A DNA stretch of 45,489 nt from Paracoccaceae bacterium (GCA_019429405.1 JAHYIZ010000023.1:1-45489), one strand, 5' to 3'. Shown: positions 26,042-35,180, counted from the first letter of the stretch. Notes: a model not told the origin generated them from the letters alone. Program-made: numbers and translations.

Positions 26042-28713
26042 TCAGAAATCCTCCCAGTCGGTTTCGACGGGCGCCGTTGCCGCCGCAGTCAGCGGCCTGC
26101 GGTGTCCGCCAGCAGCGCCGGTTGGCGCCGCGCGCGCGAAGCTTGCGGGTGTGGGTGTCGATGCCGGGCTGGCGCGGCGCTGCCCGGTGGTGTCTGGCGC
26201 GCGCTTCGCCGCGTTTGTCAGCGCATGCGCTGTGCCGCCCGCCGGGACCCGGCGCGCTGACTGGAAAGCAGGTTCGGCGGCGGCTGCCTCCAGCCCGATC
26301 CGGAACTGCGCGGTGGTTGCGGCCAGGGTTTCGGCTTCGCAGGTCAGCGAATGGCTCGCCGCAGTGGTCTGTTCGAACATCGCTGCGTTTTGCTGGGTGA
26401 CCTGATCGAGCTGGTTCACGGCGGTGTTGATCTCGCCAAGTCCGACCGATTGTTCCCGTGCCGAGGCGGCAATTTCGGAAACCGCGCCGAAGATTTCACC
26501 CACCGAGGTCTCGATCCCGCCGAGCGCGTCGCCTGCCTGCCCGACCAGCCCGACGCCGCGCTTGACCTGGCTTGACGATGAGGCAATAGGCCGGCGATTT
26601 CGCGCGCCGCTTCGGACGAACGTTGTGCCAGCGCGCGCACTTCCGAGGCGACGACCGCGAAACCGCGCCCTGCCTCGCCGGCGCGGGCCGCCTCGACCCC
26701 GGCGTTGAGCGCCAGCAGGTTGGTCTGGAATGCGATTTCGTCGATCACCGAGGTGATCTTGGAAATCTTGCCCGAGCTTTCAGCAATTTCCCCCATCGCC
26801 TGGATCGCTTCACGCACGACAGTGCCTGAGGTTTCGGCATTGGATTTAGCGCTCGCCACCATCTCGTTTGCGCGGGCGGCAACCTCGGCTGCGGATTTGA
26901 CCGAGGCGGTCAGCTGGTTGAGTGCGGCGGCCGTTTCTTCAAGTGTCGCAGCCTGTTGCTCGGTGCGGCGCGAAAGGTCATCGGCCGCCGATGAAATCTC
27001 GCCGGCCTCGCTGCGAATTGCGGCGGCGTTTTCGACCACGCCCCGCATTGCCTGCCGCAGGTTCTGCAGAGCCTGGTTGAAGTCGGCGCGCAGTTGTTCG
27101 TATTCGCCGCTGAAAGCGGTGCCGATGGCTGCGGTCAAATCCCCTTCGGAAAGCTGCGAGAGCGCCTGGCGCAGTACCTCGACTACAGCTTGCTGTGCCG
27201 CCTGGGCCTGTGCGCGGGCGCGTTCATTCGCGGCGCGTTCGGCTTCGGAGTCGGTCACATCGGTGCCGAGCAAGACGAAATGTTGCGGCTGGCCCTGCGC
27301 ATCGAGCACAGGGCTTATCGCGCCGCGCAGAACGATCGGCATCTCGGCGCCGGTCTGCATTTCGAATGCGCCGCTGATCGGCTGCCCCTGCGCCAGTTCG
27401 GCGAAAAGGGCTGCCCCCTGCGCGCCTTTGCGCAGCGAGAGCGCGCTCTGCAGGTTGCGGCCAATGGCTGCCGCACCCGCGCCGCCGAAAAGCGCAAGAA
27501 ACCTGTCATTAGCCGCAACCAGACTGCCCTCGACGCTGAACTCGGCGCGCGCCTGTGACAGATCGATGGCGGAAACCACTGCGGCGGAGCGTTTTTCCTC
27601 GGTCACGTCGCGCCACTCGGAGACATAACCCAGGCTGGCGCCGGCGGCGTCGCTTACACGGTTGATCGAGATTGCGACGGTGCCAGACTCAAAGCGATGC
27701 TCGTGGCTGAGCTTTTCCCCGGAGGCGAGCTGTTCGGCAATCTCGGCGCCGCTGCCGATCAGTGATTCGGCCTGCATTCCAGGCAGGTTTTCGGGATCGA
27801 ATCCGGGGTTCGCGGCCCGTATCGCCCCGGCGTGGCGCCGCAACAGCGCCTTCATCGCGTCATTTGCGTAGGTGATCACGCGGTCGGTGTCGGTCAGCAA
27901 AATTGCGGTCGAGCCTGCCTCAAGTGCCGCACCGCGCATCAGGCCAACGCGGTTGGCCACTTCCGTGGCCGCGAGTACCGCGCGGAACGATTCGAGCGAG
28001 CCCGCCATGGCCCCGATTTCGTCGCGCCGTGTCAGATAGGGAACTATTGCCGTGTAATTGCCTGCGGCGACCTGCGTCATCGCGGCATTGACCCGTGCAA
28101 TTGGCCGCGCGATGACCCTGTAAAAGGCATAGGCTGCGGCGAGGAGTGCTGCCAGAAAGATTGTGCCGGTGATTCCCGCAGCGCGCAGTAACCCCGCCTG
28201 CAGTTCCGCAATGGCAATATCGGCGGTCCAACTGGTCGCCATGGCGCCATAAATGATGCCCTCTTCGCCTGCGGTTACCGGGATCGCGTAGGTAAAGCCG
28301 TCTTCGCTGCGATAGGCGCTGCCCGAAAAGAGCGCTTCAAGTGCCGCTTCCTCAAGCGCTTCGGCATTGCCGCCCGCAATGCTTTGGGCCATACGGCTGC
28401 CCTCGGCATTGATCGCCACGGCGCCCAGGCCCTCGCCTTGCCCGTCGGCGATGACCCGGTCAAGCACCGCGCGCGCCTGATCGGCCTTGCCAAAGCGCAA
28501 CGCCCCCGAAAGCTGGCGCGCGATCAGCGGGCTGACCGCTTCCGCGTGTACCTGCGCCTCGTGCACCGCCGTGGCGTGCGCGTCGAGGTAGCTGACCCAA
28601 GCCATCACGGCGGTGACGGTGGCCACCGAAAGCGCAACGATCAGCGTGGCCTTGAAGAAGACCGAGCGGAAAAATTGGGCCGAGGCGAACCGTGGCAAAT
28701 GCAGGAATTTCAT
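26042..28713 (-). pseudogene. Methyl-accepting chemotaxis protein with PAS domains, frameshifted
   Basis: A chemoreceptor with TM1 at about residues 19-40, a periplasmic region of ~135 residues, TM2 at about 180-203, HAMP, two PAS domains ([38 protein letters not shown]), a second HAMP-like stretch and the MCP signalling helices ([24 protein letters not shown] region). At 26587-26589 one base is missing: one frame reads EAAREIAGL and the next frame continues [19 protein letters not shown] to a normal end WEDF. As written, the product would lose the distal signalling helix and gain a nonsense tail. This is either a recent inactivation or a sequencing error. The secreted-sensor gene lies 22 bases upstream, probably in the same operon. 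Confidence 0.8.
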
Positions 28714-28735
28714 GCGAGTATCCTCTGGGTTCAGG

Positions 28736-29302
28736 TCAGTCGAGCGCTTCGGCGTTAAGCGCGACCGTCATCGCCCCGATCGGCGCGCCGCTGGCATCGG
28801 TAAAGGTGAACGAGACCTGGATTTCGAAAAGCTGCGAAGACTCGTCAAAATCGACCTCGCCGACGTGAATGGCATCGGCGCCGACCGGGTATGTGGCGGT
28901 GAATTTTTCCTCGTCGCCTTGCCAGTAGTCTGATGTCACATCAGCGACGGCGACATTGAGGCCGCGGTTGTCCATCACAAAGACCTCGGCAACGGTGCCG
29001 CCAGCATCGTGTTCAATGGCGCGCAGCACCTGCGCCGCTTCGTTGGTCAGCACGGGCCTGATAGTTGGCTGCTCCGATTGCCCGACTTCGGCGCGCCATT
29101 TGGTGTCAAGCTCCAGAATCGCGGCTTCGGTCAGGCTGGCATGTGCGGCATTTTGCGCCAACACGGCTGCGATCAGCACCGGGTCTGCCCGCCACTGTGG
29201 GATGCGCGCTTCAACATAGTCGCGCGCCGCCACGGGGATGTCGACGGCGCCCGCGACGGTGGCGGTGCAGGCCAGAATCAGGACCAACGCTGTGTTTTTC
29301 AT
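28736..29302 (-). CDS. Secreted Cache/PDC-like sensor protein, partner of the chemoreceptor
   Basis: 188 residues with a clear signal peptide ([19 protein letters not shown], cleavage near 19-20). The mature part has the alpha/beta layout and wording of a PDC/Cache sensor: [21 protein letters not shown] followed by [37 protein letters not shown], but there is no membrane helix or signalling domain. It would be periplasmic. I take M at 29302, since the upstream 20 residues of the open frame are not signal-like. The stop lies 22 bases before the chemoreceptor start, so the two are likely co-expressed. The ligand is unknown; an indirect-sensing role is inferred from context only. Confidence 0.7.
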   Translation of the reverse strand: MKNTALVLILACTATVAGAVDIPVAARDYVEARIPQWRADPVLIAAVLAQNAAHASLTEAAILELDTKWRAEVGQSEQPTIRPVLTNEAAQVLRAIEHDAGGTVAEVFVMDNRGLNVAVADVTSDYWQGDEEKFTATYPVGADAIHVGEVDFDESSQLFEIQVSFTFTDASGAPIGAMTVALNAEALD

Positions 29303-29501
29303 GGCAGAACCTTTCGACAGAATGTGTGAATATCGGCGTTCGCCCGCCACATTAGCCCGCAACCCTTGCCGTGCGATTAACCGCAGCCGGGGGCAACTGT
29401 CGCCCCCGCGTCCGCGTGCCCTTGCAGCCCCCGGCCCGCGACACTAAGACTCCGGCAAGGATCACGGGCTAATGAGCCCGCATCAAGGGAAGGCAGGCGC
29501 G

Positions 29502-30134
29502 ATGAGAGACCCGATCGACACCTACATGAACACGCTTGTGCCGATGGTGGTCGAGCAGACCTCGCGCGGCGAGCGTGCCTATGATATCTACTCGCGGCTT
29601 TTGAAGGAGCGGATCATCTTTCTGGCCGGGCCGGTGCATGACGGCATGTCAACGCTGATCTGCGCGCAGCTTTTGTTCCTTGAGGCGGAAAACCCCTCGA
29701 AGGAAATCTCGATGTATATCAACAGCCCCGGCGGCGTTGTTACCTCGGGCCTGTCGATCTACGACACCATGCAATACATCAAGCCCAAGGTCTCGACGCT
29801 GGTCATCGGCCAGGCGGCCAGCATGGGTAGCCTGCTTCTGACGGCGGGCGAAAAGGGCATGCGCTTTTCGCTGCCCAACAGCCGCGTGATGGTGCACCAG
29901 CCCTCGGGCGGCTATCAGGGCCAGGCCACCGACATCATGATTCACGCGCAGGAAACGCAGAAGCTGAAAGACCGGCTGAACGCGATCTATGTGCGCCACA
30001 CCGGCCAGCCGATGGACAATGTTGTGGCAGCGCTGGAGCGTGACAACTTCATGTCGGCAGAAGATGCCAGGGATTGGGGACTGATCGACGAGATCCTTGA
30101 AAGCCGCGGCAAGGCCGAACCGGCAGAAAAATGA
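29502..30134 (+). CDS. clpP: ATP-dependent Clp protease proteolytic subunit
   Basis: 210-residue serine protease that forms the tetradecameric barrel of ClpXP. The catalytic triad is S107 (GQAASMGS), H132 (MVHQPSGG) and D181 ([11 protein letters not shown]). The start [16 protein letters not shown] at 29502 is the family N-terminus, with AAGGGAAGG 8 bases upstream; the ATG at 29472 is unlikely. clpX follows 143 bases downstream. The gap to the divergent secreted-sensor gene (199 bases) must hold promoters for both; a CTTGCA at 29421 is a possible -35. Confidence 0.97.
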   Translation: MRDPIDTYMNTLVPMVVEQTSRGERAYDIYSRLLKERIIFLAGPVHDGMSTLICAQLLFLEAENPSKEISMYINSPGGVVTSGLSIYDTMQYIKPKVSTLVIGQAASMGSLLLTAGEKGMRFSLPNSRVMVHQPSGGYQGQATDIMIHAQETQKLKDRLNAIYVRHTGQPMDNVVAALERDNFMSAEDARDWGLIDEILESRGKAEPAEK

Positions 30135-30195
30135 TGCCGCCCGCCTCGCGGCAGTTTGACGCAATCGGGGGCATTTTGGCGTTGTGATGAATTGG

Positions 30196-30228
30196 GGGCT
30201 GCCCTAGTCTGACCTTGAAGGGCAGCCC
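30196..30228 (+). promoter_or_regulatory. Hairpin in the clpP-clpX gap
   Basis: Perfect 9-base arms GGGCTGCCC (30196-30204) and GGGCAGCCC (30220-30228) around a 15-base loop, 49 bases before the clpX ATG. No T-run follows on either strand, so it is not a standard terminator. It may stabilise or partly attenuate the transcript between clpP and clpX. Confidence 0.5.
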
Positions 30229-30277
30229 ATGAATGGCCCCGGGTGCGCGAACCCCGGCCAAGCCGCAGAGGGAAACT

Positions 30278-31540
30278 ATGGCGAATAATTCAGGCTCAGA
30301 CAGCAAGAACACGCTCTACTGCTCGTTCTGCGGCAAAAGCCAGCACGAGGTGCGCAAGCTGATTGCGGGCCCGACCGTTTTCATCTGTGATGAATGCGTT
30401 GAATTGTGCATGGATATCATCCGCGAAGAAACCAAGGCTTCGGGGCTGAAAACCACCGGCGGCGTGCCCGCCCCGCGTGAAATCTGCAAGGTGCTCGACG
30501 ATTATGTGATCGGGCAGGAGCATGCCAAGCGCGTGCTTTCGGTTGCCGTGCACAACCATTACAAGCGGCTCAACCACGGCACCAAGGCCGAGGTCGAACT
30601 GGCAAAATCGAACATCCTGCTGATCGGCCCCACCGGCTGCGGCAAGACGCTGCTTGCGCAAACGCTGGCGCGAATTCTCGATGTGCCCTTCACCATGGCC
30701 GATGCCACCACGCTGACCGAGGCCGGCTATGTCGGCGAAGATGTGGAAAACATCATTCTCAAGCTTCTTCAGGCCAGCGAATACAACGTTGAGCGCGCGC
30801 AGCGCGGCATCGTCTACATCGACGAGGTCGACAAGATCACGCGCAAATCCGACAACCCCTCGATCACCCGCGATGTCTCGGGCGAGGGCGTGCAGCAGGC
30901 GCTTTTGAAGATCATGGAGGGCACCGTGGCCTCGGTGCCGCCGCAGGGCGGGCGCAAGCATCCGCAGCAGGAATTCCTGCAAGTCGATACCACCAACATC
31001 CTGTTCATCTGCGGCGGCGCTTTTTCGGGGCTGGAGCGGATCATCGCGCAGCGCAACAAGGGCAGCGCCATGGGTTTTGGCGCCGAGGTGAAAGACCCCG
31101 ACGCGCGCGGCGTGGGTGAACTGTTCGGCGAGCTTGAGCCGGAAGATCTGCTGAAATACGGCCTGATCCCCGAATTTGTCGGCCGCCTGCCGGTGATCGC
31201 CACCCTGACCGACCTCGATGAGGCGGCGCTGGTGACCATTCTGACCGCGCCGAAGAATGCGCTCGTCAAGCAGTATCAACGCCTGTTCGAGATGGAAGAC
31301 GTGAAGCTGACCTTCACCGATGACGCGCTCAAGGCCATCGCCCACCGCGCCATCAAGCGCAAGACCGGCGCGCGCGGCCTGCGTTCAATTCTCGAAGACC
31401 TGCTGCTCGATACCATGTTTGAATTGCCGGGGCTGGATACGGTGCAGGAAGTCGTGGTGAACGAAGAATCGGTCACCAGCCCGACCGTGAAACCCCTGCT
31501 GATCCATGCCGACGCCAAAAAAGGCGCTTCGGCGCGCTAA
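30278..31540 (+). CDS. clpX: Clp protease ATP-binding subunit ClpX
   Basis: 420-residue AAA+ unfoldase that feeds substrates to ClpP. The N-terminal zinc-binding domain ([14 protein letters not shown] and CDECVELC) binds adaptors and substrates. Walker A is GPTGCGKT, Walker [11 protein letters not shown], and sensor segments follow. The ClpP-contact IGF-type loop is near [20 protein letters not shown] start it at [11 protein letters not shown] (30278), preceded by GAGGGAAACT. Its last codons (AKKGASAR) contain a terminator-like hairpin for the opposite strand. Confidence 0.97.
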   Translation: MANNSGSDSKNTLYCSFCGKSQHEVRKLIAGPTVFICDECVELCMDIIREETKASGLKTTGGVPAPREICKVLDDYVIGQEHAKRVLSVAVHNHYKRLNHGTKAEVELAKSNILLIGPTGCGKTLLAQTLARILDVPFTMADATTLTEAGYVGEDVENIILKLLQASEYNVERAQRGIVYIDEVDKITRKSDNPSITRDVSGEGVQQALLKIMEGTVASVPPQGGRKHPQQEFLQVDTTNILFICGGAFSGLERIIAQRNKGSAMGFGAEVKDPDARGVGELFGELEPEDLLKYGLIPEFVGRLPVIATLTDLDEAALVTILTAPKNALVKQYQRLFEMEDVKLTFTDDALKAIAHRAIKRKTGARGLRSILEDLLLDTMFELPGLDTVQEVVVNEESVTSPTVKPLLIHADAKKGASAR

Positions 31541-31548
31541 GGCGCCTT
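31517..31548 (-). terminator. Rho-independent terminator (minus strand) overlapping the clpX 3' end
   Basis: On the minus strand AAGGCGC (31548-31542) pairs with GCGCCTT (31527-31521), followed by a T-run (31522-31517). It lies just past the stop of the gene at 31589-32095 and inside the last codons of clpX. It should stop minus-strand transcripts before they run into clpX antisense. Confidence 0.65.
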
Positions 31549-31588
31549 CCGAAACGTGTGGCGCGGCGCGGGCCTTCCTGCGCGCGCG

Positions 31589-32095
31589 CTACACTTCGGC
31601 AAACCCAACCACGAAGTTCTCGCCATAGGCTTTGGCGCATTTGGGGCAGGTGGTGTAGTAGAAATACGCCCGCCCCTCGGGCTTGCCATGCGCCGCTGAG
31701 ATCGCGTGCAGCGCATCGTGCCACTTGCGCGCATCGGCATAGGGGCCCTCGAACACCTTGGTCACAAAGTCGCCGCTGAGCGTGGTCACCTCTTCACCCT
31801 GCACCGGCGCGGTAATGGCAAACAGGTGCTCGCCGCTCCAGGGTGAAAGATCGCGGCTCAGCACTACAAAGCCGTCAGGCGCGGTTGCTGCGCCCGCGTC
31901 CAGCTTGCCAAGGACGCGGGTGAAAACCTTGTCCATGTTCAGCGGAATGTGCATCACACTGCGCGTCAAGGCCCGCACAAAAGGCTTGTCGCGAAAATGC
32001 ACTTCGGCGCCATCCCAGCCTTCAGGCACGAATTTGGCGCAGCACCCGGTGGTGTTTAAGCTGGTGTCGAGGCGCGGTAACACGTTCACGTTCAT
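31589..32095 (-). CDS. Conserved protein of unknown function behind an FNR-type promoter
   Basis: 168 residues, no signal peptide or membrane helix. It has a CC pair near residue 18 (NTTGCCAKF) and a CPKC motif near the C-terminus (YYTTCPKCAKAYGENF), four cysteines that could bind zinc or a cluster or form disulfides. The family is not firmly recognised; the middle (FAITAPVQGEEVTTLSGDF, VFEGPYADARKWHDAL) has the feel of a small alpha/beta ligand-binding domain. I choose ATG 32095, 6 bases after AAGGAG; the longer frame adds nine residues that include the ribosome site. Its promoter has an FNR-type box at -41.5, so it is probably induced at low oxygen. Confidence 0.72.
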   Translation of the reverse strand: MNVNVLPRLDTSLNTTGCCAKFVPEGWDGAEVHFRDKPFVRALTRSVMHIPLNMDKVFTRVLGKLDAGAATAPDGFVVLSRDLSPWSGEHLFAITAPVQGEEVTTLSGDFVTKVFEGPYADARKWHDALHAISAAHGKPEGRAYFYYTTCPKCAKAYGENFVVGFAEV

Positions 32096-32129
32096 CGCAA
32101 TCTCCTTTCGAAGAAGCCGCAACGTGAAA

Positions 32130-32171
32130 AGTATACCGCCCGCGGTCGAGGGCCGCGCTGACTTGCGTCAA
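32130..32171 (-). promoter_or_regulatory. FNR-type class II promoter of the gene at 31589-32095
   Basis: Read on the minus strand, TTGAC-GCAA-GTCAG (32171-32158) matches the FNR/Dnr consensus TTGAC-N4-GTCAA at 9 of 10 positions, and the -10 box TATACT (32135-32130) matches consensus at 5 of 6. The predicted transcription start is 32123, which puts the box centre at exactly -41.5, the class II position, and gives a 28-base leader. Confidence 0.75.
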
Positions 32172-32179
32172 TTCGCAAC

Positions 32180-32211
32180 AAAAAACCGCGCCCGGTTGCC
32201 CGGACGCGGTT
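32180..32211 (-). terminator. Rho-independent terminator of the rpsF-rpsR-rplI operon
   Basis: On the minus strand AACCGCG (32211-32205) pairs with CGCGGTT (32190-32184), with an inner CCGG/CCGG extension, followed by a T-run (32185-32180). It lies 24 bases past the rplI stop and just before the FNR-type promoter of the next gene. Confidence 0.85.
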
Positions 32212-32234
32212 GGGTTCAGCCCGTGGGCCGAAGA

Positions 32235-32813
32235 TCAGAGGTCTTCGCCGTCTTCGTTGGCGGCGCCGATATCGTTGAACAGCTCGGCAATCTCGAAGTC
32301 GGCGGCAGCGTCGGCTTCGGCGGCCAGCTGCTGGATCGACTTGCCCTCGGCCTGCAGTTCGGCTTCTTCGGTCGAACGCGCAACGTTCATGGTGATCGTC
32401 ACCGAAACTTCGGGGTGCAGCACCACCGAAATGTCGTGCAGACCGAGTTCCTTGATCGGGGTCTCGATGATCACCTGCTTGCGATCAACACTGAAGCCCG
32501 CCGCGGTGGCAACCTCGGCGACATCGCGCGGCGAGACCGAACCGTAAAGCGCACCGGCGTCTGAGGCAGAGCGGATCACGACAAAGCGCTGCCCTGCGAG
32601 CTTTTCACCAGCGGCCTCGGCCTCTTTGCGGGTTTCAAGGTTGCGCGCTTCAAGCTGTGCCTTGCGGGTCTCGAAGCTTTTGATATTGGCGTCCGAGGCG
32701 CGCAGCGCCTTGCCCTGCGGCAACAGGAAGTTGCGCGCATAGCCGTCACGCACCTTGACCACTTCGCCCATCTGGCCAAGCTTGGCCACGCGTTCCAAAA
32801 GGATGATTTGCAT
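32235..32813 (-). CDS. rplI: 50S ribosomal protein L9
   Basis: 192 residues with the L9 N-terminal domain ([37 protein letters not shown] region), a long connecting helix (about 41-75) and the C-terminal RNA-binding domain ([15 protein letters not shown]). An acidic alphaproteobacterial C-terminal tail extends past residue ~150. It starts 11 bases after rpsR and is last in the rpsF-rpsR-rplI operon. Confidence 0.98.
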   Translation of the reverse strand: MQIILLERVAKLGQMGEVVKVRDGYARNFLLPQGKALRASDANIKSFETRKAQLEARNLETRKEAEAAGEKLAGQRFVVIRSASDAGALYGSVSPRDVAEVATAAGFSVDRKQVIIETPIKELGLHDISVVLHPEVSVTITMNVARSTEEAELQAEGKSIQQLAAEADAAADFEIAELFNDIGAANEDGEDL

Positions 32814-32824
32814 CTGCTTGCTCC

Positions 32825-33052
32825 TTAATTCACGGCATAGGGCAGCAGGGCGAGAAAGCGGGCGCGCTTGATCGCGCGGGCCAGCTCGCGCTGCTTGATT
32901 GCCGAAACGGCGGTGATGCGGGCGGGCACGATCTTGCCGCGCTCAGAGATGTAGCGCTGCAGCAGACGCACGTCCTTGTAGTCGATCTTCGGCGCGTTGT
33001 CGCCCGAGAACGGGCAGACCTTGCGGCGGCGGAAAAACGGTTTGTTTGCCAT
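32825..33052 (-). CDS. rpsR: 30S ribosomal protein S18
   Basis: 75 residues, the full family length. It contains [41 protein letters not shown], given here as residues about 9-50, and ends LPYAVN. S18 pairs with S6 in the 30S platform; the S6-S18 pair controls its own operon in many bacteria. It lies 26 bases after rpsF. Confidence 0.98.
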   Translation of the reverse strand: MANKPFFRRRKVCPFSGDNAPKIDYKDVRLLQRYISERGKIVPARITAVSAIKQRELARAIKRARFLALLPYAVN

Positions 33053-33078
33053 GGTTTATGTCCTTTCCTGCTGCCAGA

Positions 33079-33504
33079 TCAACGACGGTCGAAGCCGCCG
33101 CGGCGTTCGCCGCCACGGTCGCCACGATCACCACGGTCACGGTCGCCACGGTCGGGGCGGTCGCCACGCTCACGGCCCTCGTCGCGCTTTTGCATCTGCA
33201 CCGAGGGGCCGTCTTCGTGCGCATCGACCTTGATGGTCAGCACCCGCATGACGTCGTCGTGCAGACGGGCCAGACGCTCCATTTCCTGCACGGCGGCCGC
33301 AGGGGCATCCGATTTCAGAAAGGCGTAATGGCCCTTGCGGTTCTTGTTGATCTTGTAGGCCATCGTCTTGACGCCCCAGTATTCGTGTTCGACGATCTTG
33401 CCGCCGTTATCCGCGATCACTGTGGAGAAATGTTCGATCAGGCCCTCGGCCTGCGCGTTGGAAAGGTCCTGACGCGCGATCAGCACATGCTCGTAAAGCG
33501 GCAT
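33079..33504 (-). CDS. rpsF: 30S ribosomal protein S6
   Basis: 141 residues: a ferredoxin-like S6 core (MPLYEHVLIARQDLSNAQAE start; YWGVKTMAYKINKNRKGHYAF) followed by a highly charged, Arg/Asp/Gly-rich C-terminal tail of ~40 residues (repeating DRGDR units) that looks intrinsically disordered. First gene of the rpsF-rpsR-rplI operon. AAGGAG lies ahead of the ATG. The leader carries a hairpin and a 12-base repeat, listed separately. Confidence 0.97.
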   Translation of the reverse strand: MPLYEHVLIARQDLSNAQAEGLIEHFSTVIADNGGKIVEHEYWGVKTMAYKINKNRKGHYAFLKSDAPAAAVQEMERLARLHDDVMRVLTIKVDAHEDGPSVQMQKRDEGRERGDRPDRGDRDRGDRGDRGGERRGGFDRR

Positions 33505-33536
33505 GCATGCTCCTTTTCGTTTCAGGCGGCTTCATA

Positions 33537-33563
33537 GGCGGGCGAACACTTCCGCGACCCGCC
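33537..33563 (-). promoter_or_regulatory. Leader hairpin of rpsF, candidate S6-S18 autoregulatory site
   Basis: On the minus strand GGCGGG (33563-33558) pairs with CCCGCC (33542-33537), with a one-base bulge and two further pairs closing a 10-base loop. It lies 33 bases before the rpsF start codon. Many bacteria have an S6:S18-binding leader here; whether this hairpin is it needs covariance analysis. Confidence 0.4.
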
Positions 33564-33604
33564 ACGAGAGGCTGCGCCAATTACGTGAATGCGGAAGATG
33601 CGGC

Positions 33605-33633
33605 TTCATAGAGGGCAAGCGGGTGCGGCGCAA
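33605..33633 (-). promoter_or_regulatory. Sigma-70 promoter of rpsF-rpsR-rplI
   Basis: Read on the minus strand: -35 TTGCGC (33633-33628), an exact 17-base spacer, and -10 TATGAA (33610-33605). The predicted start is near 33598, giving a leader of about 94 bases. It lies 13 bases beyond the yciB stop. Confidence 0.5.
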
Positions 33634-33645
33634 GTGAAATGGCAG

Positions 33646-34245
33646 CTATTCCTGCTTGGGCAGCGCATAGCGGGCAAACAGCCGCCCCTGCGCCATGAAG
33701 AATCCAAATACCAGCACGCTAAGGCCGAAGGTCTTGAAATTGACCCAGGCCTGGTCTGACATCGTGCGCCAGATCACCTCATTGGCCAGCGCAAGGCCCA
33801 GAAAAAAGGCGATCAGCCGCCAGGTCAGTATGCGCCAGCCCTCGGGCATCAGCGGCAGCACCTCATCCATCACCAGCGCCAGCCAGCTTTTGCCCAGCAC
33901 CATGCCAAGGGTCAGGATGCCTGCGAACAGCAGGTAGATGATCGTCACCTTCATTTTCAGAAAACGAGGATCATTCAGCCAGATCGTCAGCCCGCCGAAC
34001 ACGATGACCAGCACCAGCGTAGCCACCTGCATCGGCGAAAGCCGCCCCGTCAGGCGCCACAGAATGCCGGTCGAAAGCACCATCAGCGGCACGAAAATCG
34101 CGGTGGCAAGGATAAAACCGGAATATTCGGTGCCCGCCAGCGTAAAGCTTTGCGCCTTCAGGCGACCAAAGGCGATGAAGAAAGCCAAAAGCGGGCCGAA
34201 CTCCAGCCCGAATTTTACCCAAGGGTTGATCTTTTTGCCTGCCAT
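33646..34245 (-). CDS. yciB: YciB/IspZ inner-membrane septation protein
   Basis: 199-residue polytopic inner-membrane protein with five to six hydrophobic helices, starting MAGKKINPWVKFGLEFGPLLAFF. The conserved ending region ANEVIWRTMSDQAWVNFKTFG is characteristic. Members affect septation and envelope integrity. The start at 34245 was chosen by family N-terminus; a longer frame runs antisense-like into the next gene's sequence. It follows the EamA transporter gene by 5 bases, so ftsY-eamA-yciB are probably co-directional partners. Confidence 0.94.
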   Translation of the reverse strand: MAGKKINPWVKFGLEFGPLLAFFIAFGRLKAQSFTLAGTEYSGFILATAIFVPLMVLSTGILWRLTGRLSPMQVATLVLVIVFGGLTIWLNDPRFLKMKVTIIYLLFAGILTLGMVLGKSWLALVMDEVLPLMPEGWRILTWRLIAFFLGLALANEVIWRTMSDQAWVNFKTFGLSVLVFGFFMAQGRLFARYALPKQE

Positions 34246-34250
34246 TGTCT

Positions 34251-35150
34251 CTATCCTGCCATTTCCACGATCACCGCGCCCGCCGCGATCAGCGCCATCA
34301 GCCCGACCCGGCGCGGCCCGGTCTTTTCGCCCAGAATGAGCCATCCGATCAAGGCCGCAAATACCGTCGAGGTTTCGCGCAGCACCGCCGCCTCGCCGAC
34401 CTTGTCGAGCCGCGTCGCCAGCATGATCGAACCGAACGAGAAAAAGGCGACGAAAGCGCCGATCACGCCGCGCTTTGCCAGCGGGGCAAACTCGGCCAGC
34501 GCAAGCCCGCGCCAGCGGCGAAAGGTCAGCGCCGGCATGAACCAGCCGTCGATGAAAAAGAACCACGCCAGAAAGGTGAAGGGGTCGGCGGTGGCGCGGA
34601 TGCCGTAGGCGTCATAGGTGGTGTAAAGTGCCACGAACGCCCCGGTCAGCACTGCAAAGCCAAGGGCCGCGACCAGCGTTTCACGCGCTAGCGTGATGGT
34701 GCGCAGATTGTATATCGCCAGCCCGAAGATGCCCGACAAGAGCACCGCCAGCCCCGCCCATTGGCCAGCGGTGAAATGCTCGCCGAAAATCACCATGGCG
34801 CCCAGCACCGCGAACAGCGGCCCGGTGCCGCGCACCACCGGATAGACCACGGTATAGGCGCCGCGCTGATAGGTCATCGCTTGCGCTAGCTTGTAGCCGG
34901 CATGGATGATGAAGGCGCCCGCAAAGATCGGCCACATATGCGGCTCGGGCCAGGGCACCACGAAAAGCGCGAAGGGCGCCGCAATGAGGCCATAGCTTGT
35001 GTCGATCGCGGCGCGGCTGAGCCAGGGGTCGTGGCGGCCCTTTTGCAGGGCGCCGAATACCGCGTGCAAAAGCGCGGCCAGCAGTGCCAGCGCCAGCGCC
35101 AGTTGGTGACCGGCGGCGGTGCCTTCGAGGCTGATCAGCCAGTCGCTCAT
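34251..35150 (-). CDS. EamA/DMT-family transporter
   Basis: 299 residues with about ten predicted membrane helices in two EamA-like halves (first half about 15-140, second about 160-295). The segments QRGAYTVVYPVVRGTGPLFAVLG and RETSTVFAALIGWLILGEK are typical of drug/metabolite transporters. The substrate cannot be told. The start at 35150 (MSDWLISLEG) excludes an upstream open stretch that overlaps the repeat and the ftsY 3' end. It sits between ftsY and yciB on the same strand. Confidence 0.9.
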   Translation of the reverse strand: MSDWLISLEGTAAGHQLALALALLAALLHAVFGALQKGRHDPWLSRAAIDTSYGLIAAPFALFVVPWPEPHMWPIFAGAFIIHAGYKLAQAMTYQRGAYTVVYPVVRGTGPLFAVLGAMVIFGEHFTAGQWAGLAVLLSGIFGLAIYNLRTITLARETLVAALGFAVLTGAFVALYTTYDAYGIRATADPFTFLAWFFFIDGWFMPALTFRRWRGLALAEFAPLAKRGVIGAFVAFFSFGSIMLATRLDKVGEAAVLRETSTVFAALIGWLILGEKTGPRRVGLMALIAAGAVIVEMAG

Positions 35151-35180
35151 CGCCGCGCTCTGCGCCTGCGGCGGGCAAGG

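Noticed and set aside
33079-33200. Repetitive DRGDR-coding tract in rpsF as a tandem repeat or CRISPR-like array
   Set aside because: It is in-frame coding for the charged S6 tail; no spacers or regular repeat units.
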